From Prorocentrum cordatum (lineage: Eukaryota; Sar; Dinophyceae; Prorocentrales; Prorocentraceae), in NCBI GenBank assembly GCA_963575745.1, contig CAUYUJ010013792.1, positions 340,097 through 404,096 on the forward strand: DNA of 64,000 bases. The letters are read 5' to 3'. A program made the translations under genes and the position numbers. Of the stretch, positions 1 to 9,905 are shown one piece after another (within the stretch, counting starts at the first letter, position 1; every line of letters starts with the position of its first letter). The notes below the pieces were generated by a model, which saw nothing but the letters and a program-made list of their open reading frames with translations, made no database searches and was not told the origin of the DNA.

Positions 1-470
1 TGCGACTACCGCAAGGCAGGTGGGACGAAAAAGGGGCAGCTCCTCATGGGGTCACGACGCGAGTAAGGGGTGTACCGAATCGGGTGCGGTGCCGCCATGC
101 GAACGCGACCAATGAAGCCTTCGGTGGAGCTCCCTGTGCGGCCCCGAACCGTGTGAGAGGTGCGCCGAATCGGAGGCGGGGGCGCCATGCGAGCGCAGCC
201 ACTGGGGCCTTTGATGGAGTTCCATACAGGCGCACGAAGCGTGTGGGGGGTGTGCCGAATCGGGTGAGGATACACCACGCGAACGCAACCACTGGGGCCT
301 TCAGTGGAGCTCCCACTGGGGCCACCAAGCATGTGAGGGGTCTGCCGGATCGGGCGCGGGCACGCCTTGCGGGCGTTGGCATTTGGCCCTTAGTTTGGGC
401 TCCCTGTAGGGCCGCGAAGCATGTGAGGGGTGCGCCGACATGGGCACGCGGAAATGGACACAGGAGCACA
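1..470 (+). repeat. 90-bp minisatellite, about five units
   Basis: Successive units start near 69, 159, 249, 339 and 429, giving an exact 90-bp period, and the first unit is cut by the window edge. Each unit carries TGCCGAATCGGG, a CGCCATGCGAACGC-like block and CTTCGGTGGAGCTCCC. Because 90 is a multiple of three, open frames run through it, but the translation is a bare 30-residue repeat with no known domain. The same satellite occurs inverted at 58.66-59.46 kb. Confidence 0.85.
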
Positions 471-892
471 GGAGGGATGGGAGAAGGTGGGGAGGAGGAG
501 GAAGCAGGAGGAGGAGGACGACGACGACGAGAGAAGAAGTAAGGCGGAGCGCTGTCTCTTCAAAACGAGGACCCAACATCACAGCACGTTTGGGGAAAAA
601 CGCTTTACTGGAACGGCACAGCAACCACCGGAATCGGACCCGGAACCAGAACACCAACAACTTGGGCGCCCGAGTTATCCGGGGTAAGTCGGGTCCGGGG
701 TAACTCGGGCTTGGATTCCCGAAAAAGGAACCCGAGTTATCCCTGACCCGAGTTACCCCTGATGGTTCGGGGCTCTGAACACAGCGGCGACGGCACTAAA
801 AAGGCCACCGGGGTGGAGTGGGACAGCGGGCCTGCCGGCAGGAACCAACAACTCCGTCAGCTGCTGGGCCCAAGAGGCCCGGGGCAGAGGGG
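471..892. other. No gene seen; GGA run and short GAGTTAYCC cluster
   Basis: A short GGA/GAC run occupies 480-540. Around 672-762 there are four copies of the motif CGAGTTAYCC or its complement GGGTAACTCGG, the same motif as in the block at 8.79-9.02 kb. Nothing else is recognisable. Confidence 0.5.
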
Positions 893-1060
893 TACCGTCG
901 GACCTCACTGGACAAGACACGCGAGAGGACAAACAGCCCACAGAAAACCCTTCCGGGGGCCACATTGGCACAGGAATGCAGGAGGCACGGGTCGCGAGAC
1001 ACAGGACACCAAGGTACCCTTGATTTGGCAGGGTCGACCTGCCAAACCGGGCCGACCGTA
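893..1060. mobile_element. Family I inverted-repeat element, copy 1
   Basis: The left end (TACCGTCGGACC) is the imperfect inverse of the right end (GGGCCGACCGTA). The body, with CGCGAGAGGACA and GGGTCGCGAGACAC, recurs at 6,856-7,012 and, split, at 21.17-22.28 kb. The length and absence of an open frame of its own suggest a non-autonomous DNA element (MITE-like). No clean target-site duplication was found. Confidence 0.6.
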
Positions 1061-1160
1061 CAGTAGACCGCGTGCTGGCCGAGGGCCCCCGCGGTCCTTC
1101 TTCACCACATCCTGGCCCCCCTGCCACTCGACGCCCGCCTTCGAGCTCAGCCGGGCCTCG
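1061..1160. other. No gene seen
   Basis: GC-rich sequence between the family I copy and the polypurine tract, with no recognisable feature. Confidence 0.4.
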
Positions 1161-1905
1161 GCGGCGGGGGTGGGGGGGTAGGGGGGAAGATGGGGGGGAG
1201 AGGAGGAGAGGGAGGAGAGGGCGGAGAGGGAGGAGAGGGAGGAGAGGGAAGAGAGGGAGGAAGAGGGGGAGGAGAGGAGGGAGGAGGACGATTGGGACTG
1301 AGGGCGCGGTATGGGGCTGGGCGGGGAGGAACAGGGAGGGACCGTGACGGAAGGGGGGGGGGAGGGCGGAGGAGAAAACAAAGGAGGAAGGAGGGAAGGA
1401 GGAGGGGGAGAGGAGAGAGGAGAGGAGGAAGAGGAGAGGAGGAGGAGGAGGAGGAGGAGGAGGACGGAGGAGCGGAGGGGAGGAGGAAAGAGGAGGAGGG
1501 CAGGAGAGGAGGCTGAGGAGGAGGACGATGATGAGGATGTGAGAATGAGGAGTAGGAGGAGGAGGAGGCGGAGGAGGAGAGGAGGAGGAGGAGGAGGAGG
1601 AGGAGGAGGGAGAGGAGATGAGGAGGAGGAGGGGAAGAGGGGGAGGAAGAGGAGGAGGAAGGAGGAGGAGGAAGAAGAGGAGGCGAACGAGGATGAGGAG
1701 GAAGAGGAGGCGACGAGGACGAGGAGGAGCAGGAAGGGTGAGAAGAGGAGGAGGCGGAGAAAGAGAAGGGGGAGGGAGAGGATAAGAGGGGGGGTAGAAT
1801 AGAAGGGACGGAGAGGAGAGGAGGAAGGCGAGGAGGTAATTAGGACGTGTGAGAGGAAGAGAAGGAGGAGAGGAAGGACGGGGAGGAGAGGAGGGCAGGA
1901 GGAGA
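1161..1905 (+). repeat. Long polypurine (GGA)n-like tract
   Basis: About 740 bases are almost pure purine on the + strand, dominated by GGA and GAG with a few GAC/GAT interruptions. Frames through it are open on both strands (Arg/Glu/Gly on +, Pro/Ser/Leu on -), which follows from composition and is not evidence of a gene. Long mirror-symmetric purine tracts can form triplex (H-DNA) structures. Confidence 0.9.
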
Positions 1906-2813
1906 GGAGACAACGGGGACCAGAACCGGATCAATCACGAAGCGATATCAAATACCACATGCCTTTTCTCACACAATTCCCCGAGCGCCAAGTCGGCCCA
2001 AGAGCCGAAGACCACGAAACATATACAGATGATGGCACCATTACCGCCGCAACTCTATATGCCACACAGCGAACACGATGACAAGGAGCCGCCTAGCAGA
2101 GGTCACGAAACGAGAGATGCCACACTCCACCCTCTGTTGCATCAATGCTTCATGCACGCTCTGATAGCAATTGTCCATGGTGAGCGCGGCCGCAGGCGGA
2201 GCACACGGCGGACCCGCTGCTGCAGCCATCTCGGCTGTGGCCACCGCAAAAAGCCCTGGAACGGGGCGGCCCCAGCGTCCGATGGTGCAGCGGGTGGCGG
2301 TGTCAAAGGGAGCCAAGCAGGAACCGATGAACACCGCGGAACGCCTCGACATCACGCAGGAACCGCGCCCGCTTGACGCTGTCGTACCAGCCTGCTGCCG
2401 TCCGCGGCGAGTGCGACCCCGTGGCCTCGCCAACCGGCCCCGCAGCAGCCCCTTCATGAAGACGAACTCGTCGACGAACGGACGGCTGCGGCCGCCGACA
2501 TGCGGCGCGAGCGGCGCCCGCGGCCGCGAAGCGTAACATAACCTCCCGTCGTTCCAGGATGCACTGCGCGTCGGACTCGGCGTCGGGCTCCGCGCCGAAG
2601 ACGTCGCTCCGCAGGCACCCGTGCTCGGTTGTTCGGCCGCCGCCGCCGCCGCCAGCCGCGCGCCACCCTCAGAGCCCTCGGCTGTGGAGGAGGGCACCCC
2701 GTCGGCTGGAAACTGCACCCTCGGCGCGTCGGGCTCGGTGTCGGGCTGCACGTTGGGCTTGGAAACCTCGCACCAACAGCGCCAGCGGAAGAGACCACGC
2801 ACAGCTCCTCCCC
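1906..2813. other. No gene seen; GC-rich unassigned stretch
   Basis: GC-rich DNA with long open frames on both strands and no recognisable domain. Trinucleotide-like GCC runs occur near 2,640-2,670. No repeat family of the window was identified here. Confidence 0.4.
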
Positions 2814-2840
2814 GCTAGTGAAAGTCACGGCGCCAAATGC

Positions 2841-2968
2841 TTGCCGTCGCTGGGACGTCCCTTTCCAGTGTATTTTTCGGTTTCGTGCGTGTTTTTTTGC
2901 TCGATGGTCCAGGATGGTCCTCGATGGTTCTCGCCGAGAAAAAATGCACACGTCCGAGCGATGCCAAG
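2841..2968 (+). mobile_element. Family A inverted-repeat element, copy 1
   Basis: The left end TTGCCGTCGCTGGGACGTCC and right end CGTCCGAGCGATGCCAAG are inverse of each other. The core has a TTTCGTGCG block, a short T-run and the signature GCTCGATGGTCC. About a dozen full or partial copies of this ~128-bp family lie in the window. An imperfect 27-bp direct repeat (about 23 of 27 identical) flanks this copy at 2,814-2,840 and 2,970-2,996. No open frame is conserved among copies. Confidence 0.8.
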
Positions 2969-3109
2969 AGCTAGTGAAAATCAGGGCGCCGGATGCGCAG
3001 CGTATTCCGCACGCGACACCGCACTCTGGCAGCGCAACTTGCCAGCGGCCATCACCCGGGACGAAGTCGGCCGCCTCCGCGCGCATCTGCGCGGGATGTC
3101 CAGGCTGAT

Positions 3110-3272
3110 TGAAGGGGCCCTGGGACACACAAGTAAATACACACAAATAACAGGACTCCCCAACATTTACTATACTCTCTGGGTTTTTGTCTTCCCCCCC
3201 ACCTCCCATATTTTTTCATATCTTCTTGGGAATCCACGATAAATTGTGTCTGTGTGTTTTTGTCCCTCCTGA
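3110..3272 (+). mobile_element. Family E element, copy 1, with CTGAT duplication
   Basis: A 163-bp element beginning TGAAGGGGCCC and ending CCCTCCTGA, with CACACAAGTAAATACACAC near the left end and TGTGTCTGTGTG near the right. CTGAT occurs directly on both sides (3,105-3,109 and 3,273-3,277), a typical 5-bp target-site duplication. Three other copies are at 6,339, 31,556 and 34,712. Confidence 0.85.
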
Positions 3273-3301
3273 CTGATGCTCGGTTCCACGACTTCGCCCC
3301 A

Positions 3302-3330
3302 CGGCATGTGACGGACCCCGTCACATGCCG
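3302..3330. repeat. Perfect 13-bp hairpin
   Basis: CGGCATGTGACGG and its exact complement are separated by three bases. No T-run or gene lies beside it, so it is not called a terminator; its role is unknown. Confidence 0.6.
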
Positions 3331-4048
3331 GCTGGACGGCCGTGCCCTCCAGCGGCTCCGCGTTGGGCACGTTCACGAGACTCGAGGGCTCCCTCGAGGC
3401 ATCCCCGAGCCTGTACCTGTGGTGCCCCCGGCGCTCGTCGAGGCGTCGGTGCAAGAGCAGCGCCCCCGCCGAAGCCTCCGGACGCACACTCATGTCCCGG
3501 AGAAGGTCGCTGTAGAGGTCGAGATGGTGAATTGCCACGTGGACCGCACTGGACACTAGATGAGCGTCCTAACAGGGGATATGTCGACCCCTATCCCAGG
3601 CTTCGTGGGGTTTCCGAGTGGACCAGAAATTGGGGGCCCAACCCTGGAATATACGATGGGGGGGTGCCCATCCTCGATAGGGGTGCGTCCGAGTAGCCCC
3701 CTTGGGGTGTATCCCAGGGTTTTCCAATGTTTCTGAGCGGCCAAACTTTTCGGGCGAAACTCGGGGATTGGGGGAGAAACATCGCCCGCGACGTCCTCCT
3801 GCTGAGCTCGCTCGCGTCGCAGCTGCCGAGCCAAGCTGCCAGCATATGTGCTCGCCCGAGAATTTCGTGGACTCTCCGTCACGGACCCACGCTCGGGGCA
3901 ACGGCCCCGCAGGTCTCCCGTGGCCACCAAGGCACGAACAACACAACGAGAGCCTCCTGCTGCACCAGTCGTGAAGCATCATCTTGCTGGCTCGAGCAGT
4001 AGGGGTGTCGCACGTTGTAATGCGGCTTGCGCAAGCACAGATACGGAC
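3331..4048. other. No gene seen; unassigned
   Basis: Mixed GC-rich sequence. Between 3,570 and 3,770 there are repeated GGGG/CCCC-rich phrases such as TATCCCAGG. No domain or known repeat family of the window was recognised. Confidence 0.4.
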
Positions 4049-4230
4049 AGGAGGATATCGGGGGGAAGAGAGGGAGGATGGGCAGGGAGAAGGGGGAGGA
4101 GAGGGAGAAGAAAAGGAAAAGGGAGGAGAGGAGGATGACGAGGGGGGCGGAGGGGGAGGAAGAGGGGAAAAGGGAGGGGATGGGGGGGAAAAGGCGGGGA
4201 GGAGAGGATGGGGGGGAGGGGGGGGGGGGC
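4049..4230 (+). repeat. Polypurine GGA/G tract
   Basis: Almost pure purine on + strand, ending in a G-run next to the unique sequence AAGCTAGGTGCGCTCGCGTC. At 58.5-58.6 kb the complement of that sequence is likewise joined to a CCT tract. Confidence 0.85.
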
Positions 4231-4660
4231 AAGCTAGGTGCGCTCGCGTCATATCTGACATCCTACCCCTCCCTCCCATCCATTACCATGGCGCAAATCC
4301 CCTCTCTACTCGCACAGTCGGATGTCGAGCAGGGCAATGATCCCGAAAGGGTACGCGATGCATTGTAGAACACGGCATGGCATGGCGTAGAAGAGCACCG
4401 CACAGCGTAGCATCAACCTAGCATTGCATGCACGCCGTGGCATGGCACGGGAAATGACGCCAGCGCTGCAGCGGGAGCACGAGTCGAAACGAGCGGAAGC
4501 GCGGAAATGAGGCCAGCGCTGCAGCGGGAGCACGATTCGGAACGAGCGGAAACACGGAAATGGGGCCAGCGCTGCAGCGGGAGCACGATTCGGAACGAGC
4601 GGGGCCCGAAAATGAGGCCGGCGCCTCAGCGAGAGCAGCATTTTGGAAAAAATGCAGGCG
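4231..4660 (+). repeat. Left partner of an inverted duplication (other copy 58.03-58.52 kb), with ~54-bp repeats
   Basis: It starts with AAGCTAGGTGCGCTCGCGTC, found exactly in reverse at 58.48-58.51 kb. The next ~90 bases are about 90-95% identical by eye to the reverse complement of the right copy. It then carries about four ~54-bp units with CAGCGCTGCAGCGGGAGCAC, two of which are also present, inverted, at 58.06-58.19 kb. No coding function is evident. Confidence 0.8.
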
Positions 4661-5882
4661 AAAACCCAACTCCGGGGAAACCTGTGTAAAAAACAATGCG
4701 CGGGGGGGGGGTCGGACACTCCCAGGCCGTCATCAGGGGAAGAGGGAGAGTAGTATTCATATTGAGAAATTGTGGAACAGGGAATCACGTGAAGAGAACG
4801 GTTCGTGGGGCTGGGGGCACGAAGAAGCATCGTCGCCCGCTACTGCTGCCGCTGGGCATTCTGGTTGTGCCGTTGCGCTGTTTCACTCGATGTCTCGGCG
4901 CTCCTGTTGGACGTGCGCTAGGGCACCTTCATGGCCCTCGAGGGTCGTGCTGGTTGCATGGCTGCTGCCGTGAAGACCCCTTCGGCACGTTATCTGAATT
5001 TCGCCGAGGCTCTTCGGACTGGCCATTCCCCTTCCCATTCCATCGAATTGCGCGTGACACCTCAGCTCTTATTAATTATGGTAATGTGTATAATCCTGAA
5101 GCGCCTGAATGGTTTACAAAGTAAACGTATTTCGATGATGTGCCCCACTATGCCCATTATTAAAACGGCTAGCTTTTCAAGCGCCACGCACTCACTTGCT
5201 ATCACTGAAGCAGATATCCCATGTCATTCGAATGTGAAAGCATGCTGTAACTATCAGGCACATCCTGTTATCACTAGTCAGTCACGGAGGGATGCCCTTA
5301 TGTCCCGTGCTTGGTCTTGTTCACGACTGCATTCGGATCCCATGCGCCAACGTCATTGTGGAACAGGTGTGCGTGAATGATGCCGCTCGCAAAAACTCGC
5401 ACAAACGTTAATCAATGGATTCGCACTCTGGGATGCGGATGACAGAATGGGGGGCGCCCGTCGCTTTATGATATTAGTCATCTGGCTCCTTCCAAATCTT
5501 CCTTATGCCTACAATTCTACATGCGGGATAGGAGAAGCCTTACATTGAATTGCTGGCAAAGGGATTCACATTTCGGATGCGAAAGGCGGTCAAAGGAATG
5601 TGTTCGACCCTGGATTGCAGTTGACTTAAGTCTCCTGCTTCACTTGTCCTGGGAATTCGTGTAATACGTATGTGCGCATTCATCAATCGTGTCATGGCCA
5701 ATGTGTAGCCATGGACTGTGTAATTCAATTGCGCAGGGAAATATTCAAGTTGCCCGGTCATTCAGGAACGACTCCTTTGTTGACGTATCCTCCGCTTCGC
5801 CCTCTGGCGCGTTGAGGCGTGGAGGAGCGCCAAGTGCTGCCTGGCAGAATTTCTGCAAGTCTTCCGAGGCCTACCCCCCTCC
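4661..5882. other. No gene recognised; less GC-rich unassigned island
   Basis: From about 4.76 to 5.8 kb the sequence is complex, non-repetitive and clearly less GC-rich than its surroundings. Open frames (for example + strand 4,931-5,380) show no recognisable domain and no codon pattern I can defend. It may be old unique DNA or an unrecognised element; a small gene with introns cannot be excluded. Confidence 0.4.
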
Positions 5883-6199
5883 CTTGCCAGCGCGCGGACG
5901 CCCATTCCCCGTGCCTCTTTCAAGTTTGTGTGTTTTTTTTTTTGCTCGATGGCCCAGGACGCTCCCCGATTGTCCCCGCCGAGAAGAACAAATCGGGGAT
6001 GGACAAACCCCCCTTTAGCAAAACGTGGTTTAGTGAAAACGACCTGAGGCCCAAACCTGGCGGGCGCAAGCCTGGAAAATAACGGCCACGGCGCCATCTC
6101 GAGAACCGAAAACGGACAATTCACTAATCGACGTGTCACTGTTGGGGGTTCTGTCCACCCCCGAGAGAAGAACAAAGCACGCGTCCGAGCGATGCCGAG
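5883..6199 (+). mobile_element. Family A element, copy 2, split by a family B insertion
   Basis: The left part (CTTGCCAGCGCGCGGACG to CCGCCGAGAAGAACAAA) and right part (GAGAAGAACAAAGCACGCG to CGAGCGATGCC) together make a normal family A element. It is interrupted at 5,993-6,164 by a family B element. Family A was therefore present before B at this site. Confidence 0.8.
5993..6164 (+). mobile_element. Family B element, copy 1, nested in family A
   Basis: A 172-bp element with inverted ends TCGGGGATGGACAAACCCCC and the complement of CTGTCCACCCCCGA. An exact 12-bp direct repeat GAGAAGAACAAA abuts both ends (5,981-5,992 and 6,165-6,176). The second copy at 13,234-13,405 is about 90% identical. 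No coding capacity. Confidence 0.85.
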
Positions 6200-6338
6200 C
6201 TCCGGGCCACGCGTCCCTGCGAGCGCAGCCTCCCCCTCCACACGCGCCCCCTGGGTGCCCCGACGCCTCTCCGGGCCGCTCTGCAGGGCTCTGCAGAGCT
6301 TGGCCGAGGGCTCTGGCAAGCCACCGAGCAAACATGTT

Positions 6339-6501
6339 TAAAGGGAAATTAGGACACACAAATAAATACACACAAATAAAAATAGTCCCCATATTCTCCC
6401 ATATTTTCTGGGTTTTTGTCTTCCCCCCCAATTCCCATATTTTCCAATATTTTCCTGGGAATCGAGGATTAATTGTGTCTGTGTGTTTTTTTCCCTCCTG
6501 A
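6339..6501 (+). mobile_element. Family E element, copy 2, with ATGTT duplication
   Basis: 163 bp, starting TAAAGGGAAATTAGGACAC and ending CCCTCCTGA. ATGTT is duplicated exactly at 6,334-6,338 and 6,502-6,506. The core (TCCCATATTTTC, TGGGAATC, TGTGTCTGTGTG) matches copies 1 and 3. Confidence 0.88.
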
Positions 6502-6506
6502 ATGTT

Positions 6507-6855
6507 TCGGGAACGAAGAGCTATTCTTGGACTGGGCGACAATCCAATTATCTGTGCTCGGTTCCCCAAAAGTGCGGTTCGGTCCCACATGTTTTCGTTC
6601 GGTCCCAAGGAAGTCTTGTGCGAGCCATGCCAATGGTGCCACATGGCCTTGCGAGGCACCCGAAGCTCCCCACGTCTGGGCAGTGAACATGTATGGCGCG
6701 AGAGGGCCCGCCCGGAGGGGAGAGGGGATCATCTCCACATGTAATACAAGCCCGCGCCAGTCAGAAGGGATCACAAAGGGATTGACTGACCCCCAATGAA
6801 ACTAGGTCTCTGAGCGCCCGTTGCCTGTGTCCCGACCGTCGTCCACCCTGCCGCA
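6507..6855. other. No gene seen
   Basis: Complex sequence without repeats or recognisable coding signal. Confidence 0.4.
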
Positions 6856-7012
6856 TACAGCCGGTCTTGATTGGACAGGACTCGCGAGAGGACACAAGAC
6901 CTTTCCGAGGGCCACAGTGCCACAGGAATGTAGGAGGCACGGGTCGCGAGACACGGGACACAAGGGTACCCTTAATTTTCCAGGGTCGGCCTACTAATCA
7001 GGGCCGACTGTA
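6856..7012. mobile_element. Family I element, copy 2 (complete)
   Basis: Inverted ends TACAGCCGGTCTTGATTGG and CTAATCAGGGCCGACTGTA flank a body nearly identical to copy 1. This copy defines the uninterrupted sequence ACACAAGGGTACCCTT, which is needed to read the insertion at 21.28-22.24 kb. Confidence 0.75.
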
Positions 7013-7034
7013 GAGGAACATTCAAACCGCATGC

Positions 7035-7155
7035 ACAGTACTTGGAGGTCCGCGCCGACTCCCTGGGTCGGCGCTTGAACCTCCATCTGCTGGCGGCGAA
7101 GCGCGGACCCCAGAAATTCGCGCGGACCTCCGATTTCTCGACTCTGTCAGTACTT
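7035..7155. mobile_element. Family H palindromic element, copy (outer ends worn)
   Basis: CTTGGAGGTCCGCGC on the left pairs with GCGCGGACCTCCGA on the right, with TCGGCGCTTGAACC inside, as in the better preserved copy at 46.58-46.74 kb. CAGTACTT occurs at both edges (7,036-7,043 and 7,148-7,155), possibly an 8-bp duplication, but the inverted ends are not flush with it. Confidence 0.6.
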
Positions 7156-7225
7156 CTGCTGGCCTTCGACTGCATGCAACCATTTTCGACCCCCGACTTT
7201 TTCTTCCGCCCCTGTGGCGCGGCTC

Positions 7226-7355
7226 TCGCCATCGCTCGGACGTCCATTCCCTGCACATGTCTTCGGTTTCGCGCGCATCTGTTTCGAAAGGTGTTGCAGG
7301 ATGCTTCTCGATGGCCCTCGCCGGGAAAAAATGCACACGCCCGAGCGATGCCAAG
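7226..7355 (+). mobile_element. Family A element, copy 3, with GGCTC duplication
   Basis: Ends TCGCCATCGCTCGGACGTCC and CGCCCGAGCGATGCCAAG with GGCTC on both sides (7,221-7,225 and 7,356-7,360). The core reads GTTTCGCGCGCATCTG and GATGCTTCTCGATGGCCCTC. Confidence 0.82.
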
Positions 7356-7360
7356 GGCTC

Positions 7361-7904
7361 GTTCGACACCCTCTGATTCTGGGCGACTAGCGGCGTTCAA
7401 CCTTGAGTGCCCGCGTCGGGGACGACGCCGCCGACGCGGCGCGAACCTGCTGCACCAGGGGTACATGTTTGTTTGTCGTGCAGCGTGCGTCCAGGTCGGG
7501 AAAGCTGGATCGGGATACGAAGATGCAAATCAGCACTGGGGCAGAGGCGAGGAAGAAGAGCGGCCGCAGATGGAAAGGACGCACCTGGGCGAGGACACGA
7601 ATGCCGATACCGCTACTCGCTGGACCTCCCCCGTGGCTCTTTCTGACTAGGACTCCGAGGCTAATCCAGCAGTGGCAGCGAGAACCCCCCAGCGAGCCCC
7701 ACGAAGGGGAAATGAGGAGAGGAAAAGGATTTGGGTATGCTTCCCTCCCCCGAGCACCTGCGTCACGACAGCCGTCGCCCCTGCCGCAGCCTCCGGGAAC
7801 CCACATCGCTTACACGCAAGAGTGACCCTGGGCACGAATTACCGTTGGTGCGCGGCCTCTGGGGGCCACCGAGTTTGCGGGGCAACGTTAGTTTGGACGC
7901 CCGG
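7361..7904. other. No gene recognised
   Basis: GC-rich complex DNA. Overlapping open frames exist on both strands, but none shows a known domain. Confidence 0.4.
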
Positions 7905-8092
7905 AATGGGTACGGAATAAACGGGCACAATGCCCAACCACAGATGTTGTCCCAAACCATCAGCGGCCGCTGTTCGGCAGGCGGCCTTCTGTCTCAAATG
8001 TACACAGGCCGCGGCGACACCGACAGCGAGTCCTGTTCAACATGAACAGGAAATCCTGTTGGGCATTGTGCCCATTCTTTCCGTACCCACGT
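7905..8092. mobile_element. Inverted-repeat element, single copy
   Basis: TGGGTACGGAATAAACGGGC near 7,905 and the complement of GCCCATTCTTTCCGTACCCA ending near 8,090 form arms of about 30 bp that share GGGCACAATGCCCAAC. The loop of about 115 bp contains a second small hairpin (TCCTGTTCAACATGAACAGGA region, 8,029-8,050). It looks like one more MITE-like element, but no second copy was seen. Confidence 0.6.
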
Positions 8093-8106
8093 CGTTCGTG
8101 CCGAGC

Positions 8107-8310
8107 TAGGGGGGGACCAGCCCAGTGGGGGGAAACATCGACCTGCACTCGTCGATGCAGCGCCGATAGATCGGTGATGGGTTTGCGATGGAGAATCCGA
8201 ACCTTCCTGGGCGGGGTGGGCTATCGGGCCCCTATCGGCAATGAATGGGCGATTGGGGGTCGATGTGCCCCCCCCCCCAAGCCTATCCTCCTGTACGTTT
8301 CCATTGAACT
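8107..8310 (+). mobile_element. Family K element, copy 1
   Basis: Shares GATCGGTGATG, GAATCCGAACC, TATCGGGCCCCTATCGGC and GGGCGATTGGGG with copies at 33,097 and 34,093. The ends are worn. Confidence 0.6.
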
Positions 8311-8784
8311 GCTTTCGGGTCATAACTCGGCACTCCGGCGGCCGTTCGGGACAATTTGGGCACCCCCAGAACGCCCTCAGCGAGGCGCAGCCGCTGGTAG
8401 GCATCCCGAGGCTGGGAAACCGACGAGAATTACCGAAAATCTCGAATCTCGATTCCGAGCGTTTCACCCCGAGTGGGGAGGGAGGGCTAGATCCCAGCGC
8501 GCAGGCCAAGGCTGGGGAGACCCCAGGTGTGTAGCCAGCTGGGGTGCGCTTGCTTCCGTCGCTCGACTCTGGCGCAGGGCAGTATCGCCAACCGAGCGGT
8601 CCAGCACATGCCGCGACCACGGCGAGAACCAGGATCTACAGACTGGCTGCTGAAGTAAGAAACGCTGAATAAGAAACGAAGCTCCTTCCAACAGCGCCTG
8701 GGTGCACGAAAAGAGCTGGGGGAACAACCACGGAATGACCAAAAGAACAGCGAACCCCTTTCGAACCCGAAGCGGCCCTTCATT
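8311..8784. other. No gene seen
   Basis: Complex GC-rich DNA. A stretch near 8,345-8,450 resembles 54.79-54.88 kb (GAGGCGCAGCCGC, CCCGAGGC), suggesting another dispersed low-copy repeat. Confidence 0.4.
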
Positions 8785-9025
8785 CTTGGACACCCGAATT
8801 ATCTGGGATAACTGCTGTCCTGGGTAACTCTGGTTTGGGCCCCCGAAGCGCGAATATGTAGTTACCCCTGACTGCCTCCAACCCTGATGTTTCGGGAGGG
8901 TTAAACGCCCGAGTTATCCGGGATACCTGCGGTCCGGGGTAACTCCGGTTTGGGCCCCCGAGGCGCGAATCTGCAGCTACCCCTGGCCGCCCCCAGCCCT
9001 GATCGTTCGGGGCGCTCTGACATTC
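8785..9025 (+). repeat. ~120-bp tandem duplication rich in GAGTTATCC/GGGTAACTC
   Basis: Two units carry ATCYGGGATAMCTGC, GGGGTAACTC, GGTTTGGGCCCCCGA, CGCGAAT and CCAGCCCTGAT-like blocks in the same order. The same motifs occur once at 672-762. Short inverted phrases within each unit could fold back. Confidence 0.7.
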
Positions 9026-9240
9026 AGCGCCTTGACTCTGCCGTGGTGTGCTCGCACCAAGGGTCTTCCCTGGCGTGGCCGGCCACCCCCGATGAGCGCG
9101 CGCGCCCCCCCAAGCGGCAGCTCCCGGCCTGGCCCCGGCCGCCCACCGGATTAATGCCATGCACGGTCATCCATGGCGCAGGTTGATGTACAGAAAGACG
9201 AACGCAGGGGGGGGGACGAAGGTGCTCGCGAACCCGCTTC

Positions 9241-9905
9241 TTGTCATCCTCGATCTCCTCCTCCTCCTCCTCCTCCTCCGCCACACCCCCTGCCTCCTCT
9301 CTCCGCTTCCTCCACTTCCTCCTCATCCACTTCCGCCTCCTCTTCTCGTCTTCCTATCATTTGCATGATCCTTCTTCCTTGTCTTCCACCCTTCTCCCTG
9401 CACCTCGCCCTCGTCCTCGTCCTCCACCCTCCTCCTCCCCCTCCTCCTCCTCCTCCTCCGCCTCCTCCGCCTCCTCCGCCTCCTCCGCCTCTTCCTGCTT
9501 TCCCTCCTCCGCCTCCTCCTCCTCCTCCTCCTCCTCCTCCTCCTCCTCCTTTACCATCCGACTCCTTCCCTCTCCAAAAACCACGCTTGTTCACGACAAT
9601 ATCCTCGTCATGTCCTTTGCTCATTTGGCATCCTTCCTCACCTTCCTCTCCTTCTCCTCCTCCTCTGTCCTTGTTTACCCTTCCCCTTCCTCGTCTGCTC
9701 CCTGTCCTCCTCCTCCCACATTGGCCTCCTCCTCTCTAGAAGCCGTCGTCGTGGTCCACCTCCTCCTCCTCCTCCTCCTCGTCCTCCTCCTCCCCCTCCT
9801 CCTCCTCCCCCCCCTCCTCCTCTTTCCTTCTCTTCTTCCTCCTCCTCTATCCTTCCTCCTTCTCCTCCTCCTCCTCCTCCTCCTCCTCCCCTCGTGCCCC
9901 TCCTC
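9241..9905 (-). repeat. Long polypyrimidine (CCT)n tract
   Basis: About 660 bases of CCT/CTC-dominated sequence on the + strand, interrupted near 9,560-9,640 by mixed sequence. Open frames on both strands are compositional. Confidence 0.9.

Noticed and set aside
1-470. 30-residue repeat protein from the 90-bp satellite
   Set aside because: The open frame follows from a period divisible by three; the inverted block at 58.7-59.5 kb is open in several frames as well, with no conserved frame preference visible.
753-1934. A 393-residue minus-strand frame, Pro/Ser/Leu-rich
   Set aside because: Its length comes entirely from the GGA/CCT tract; both strands and several frames are open there.
3302-3330. 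Hairpin as transcription terminator
   Set aside because: No gene ends nearby and there is no T-run after the stem.
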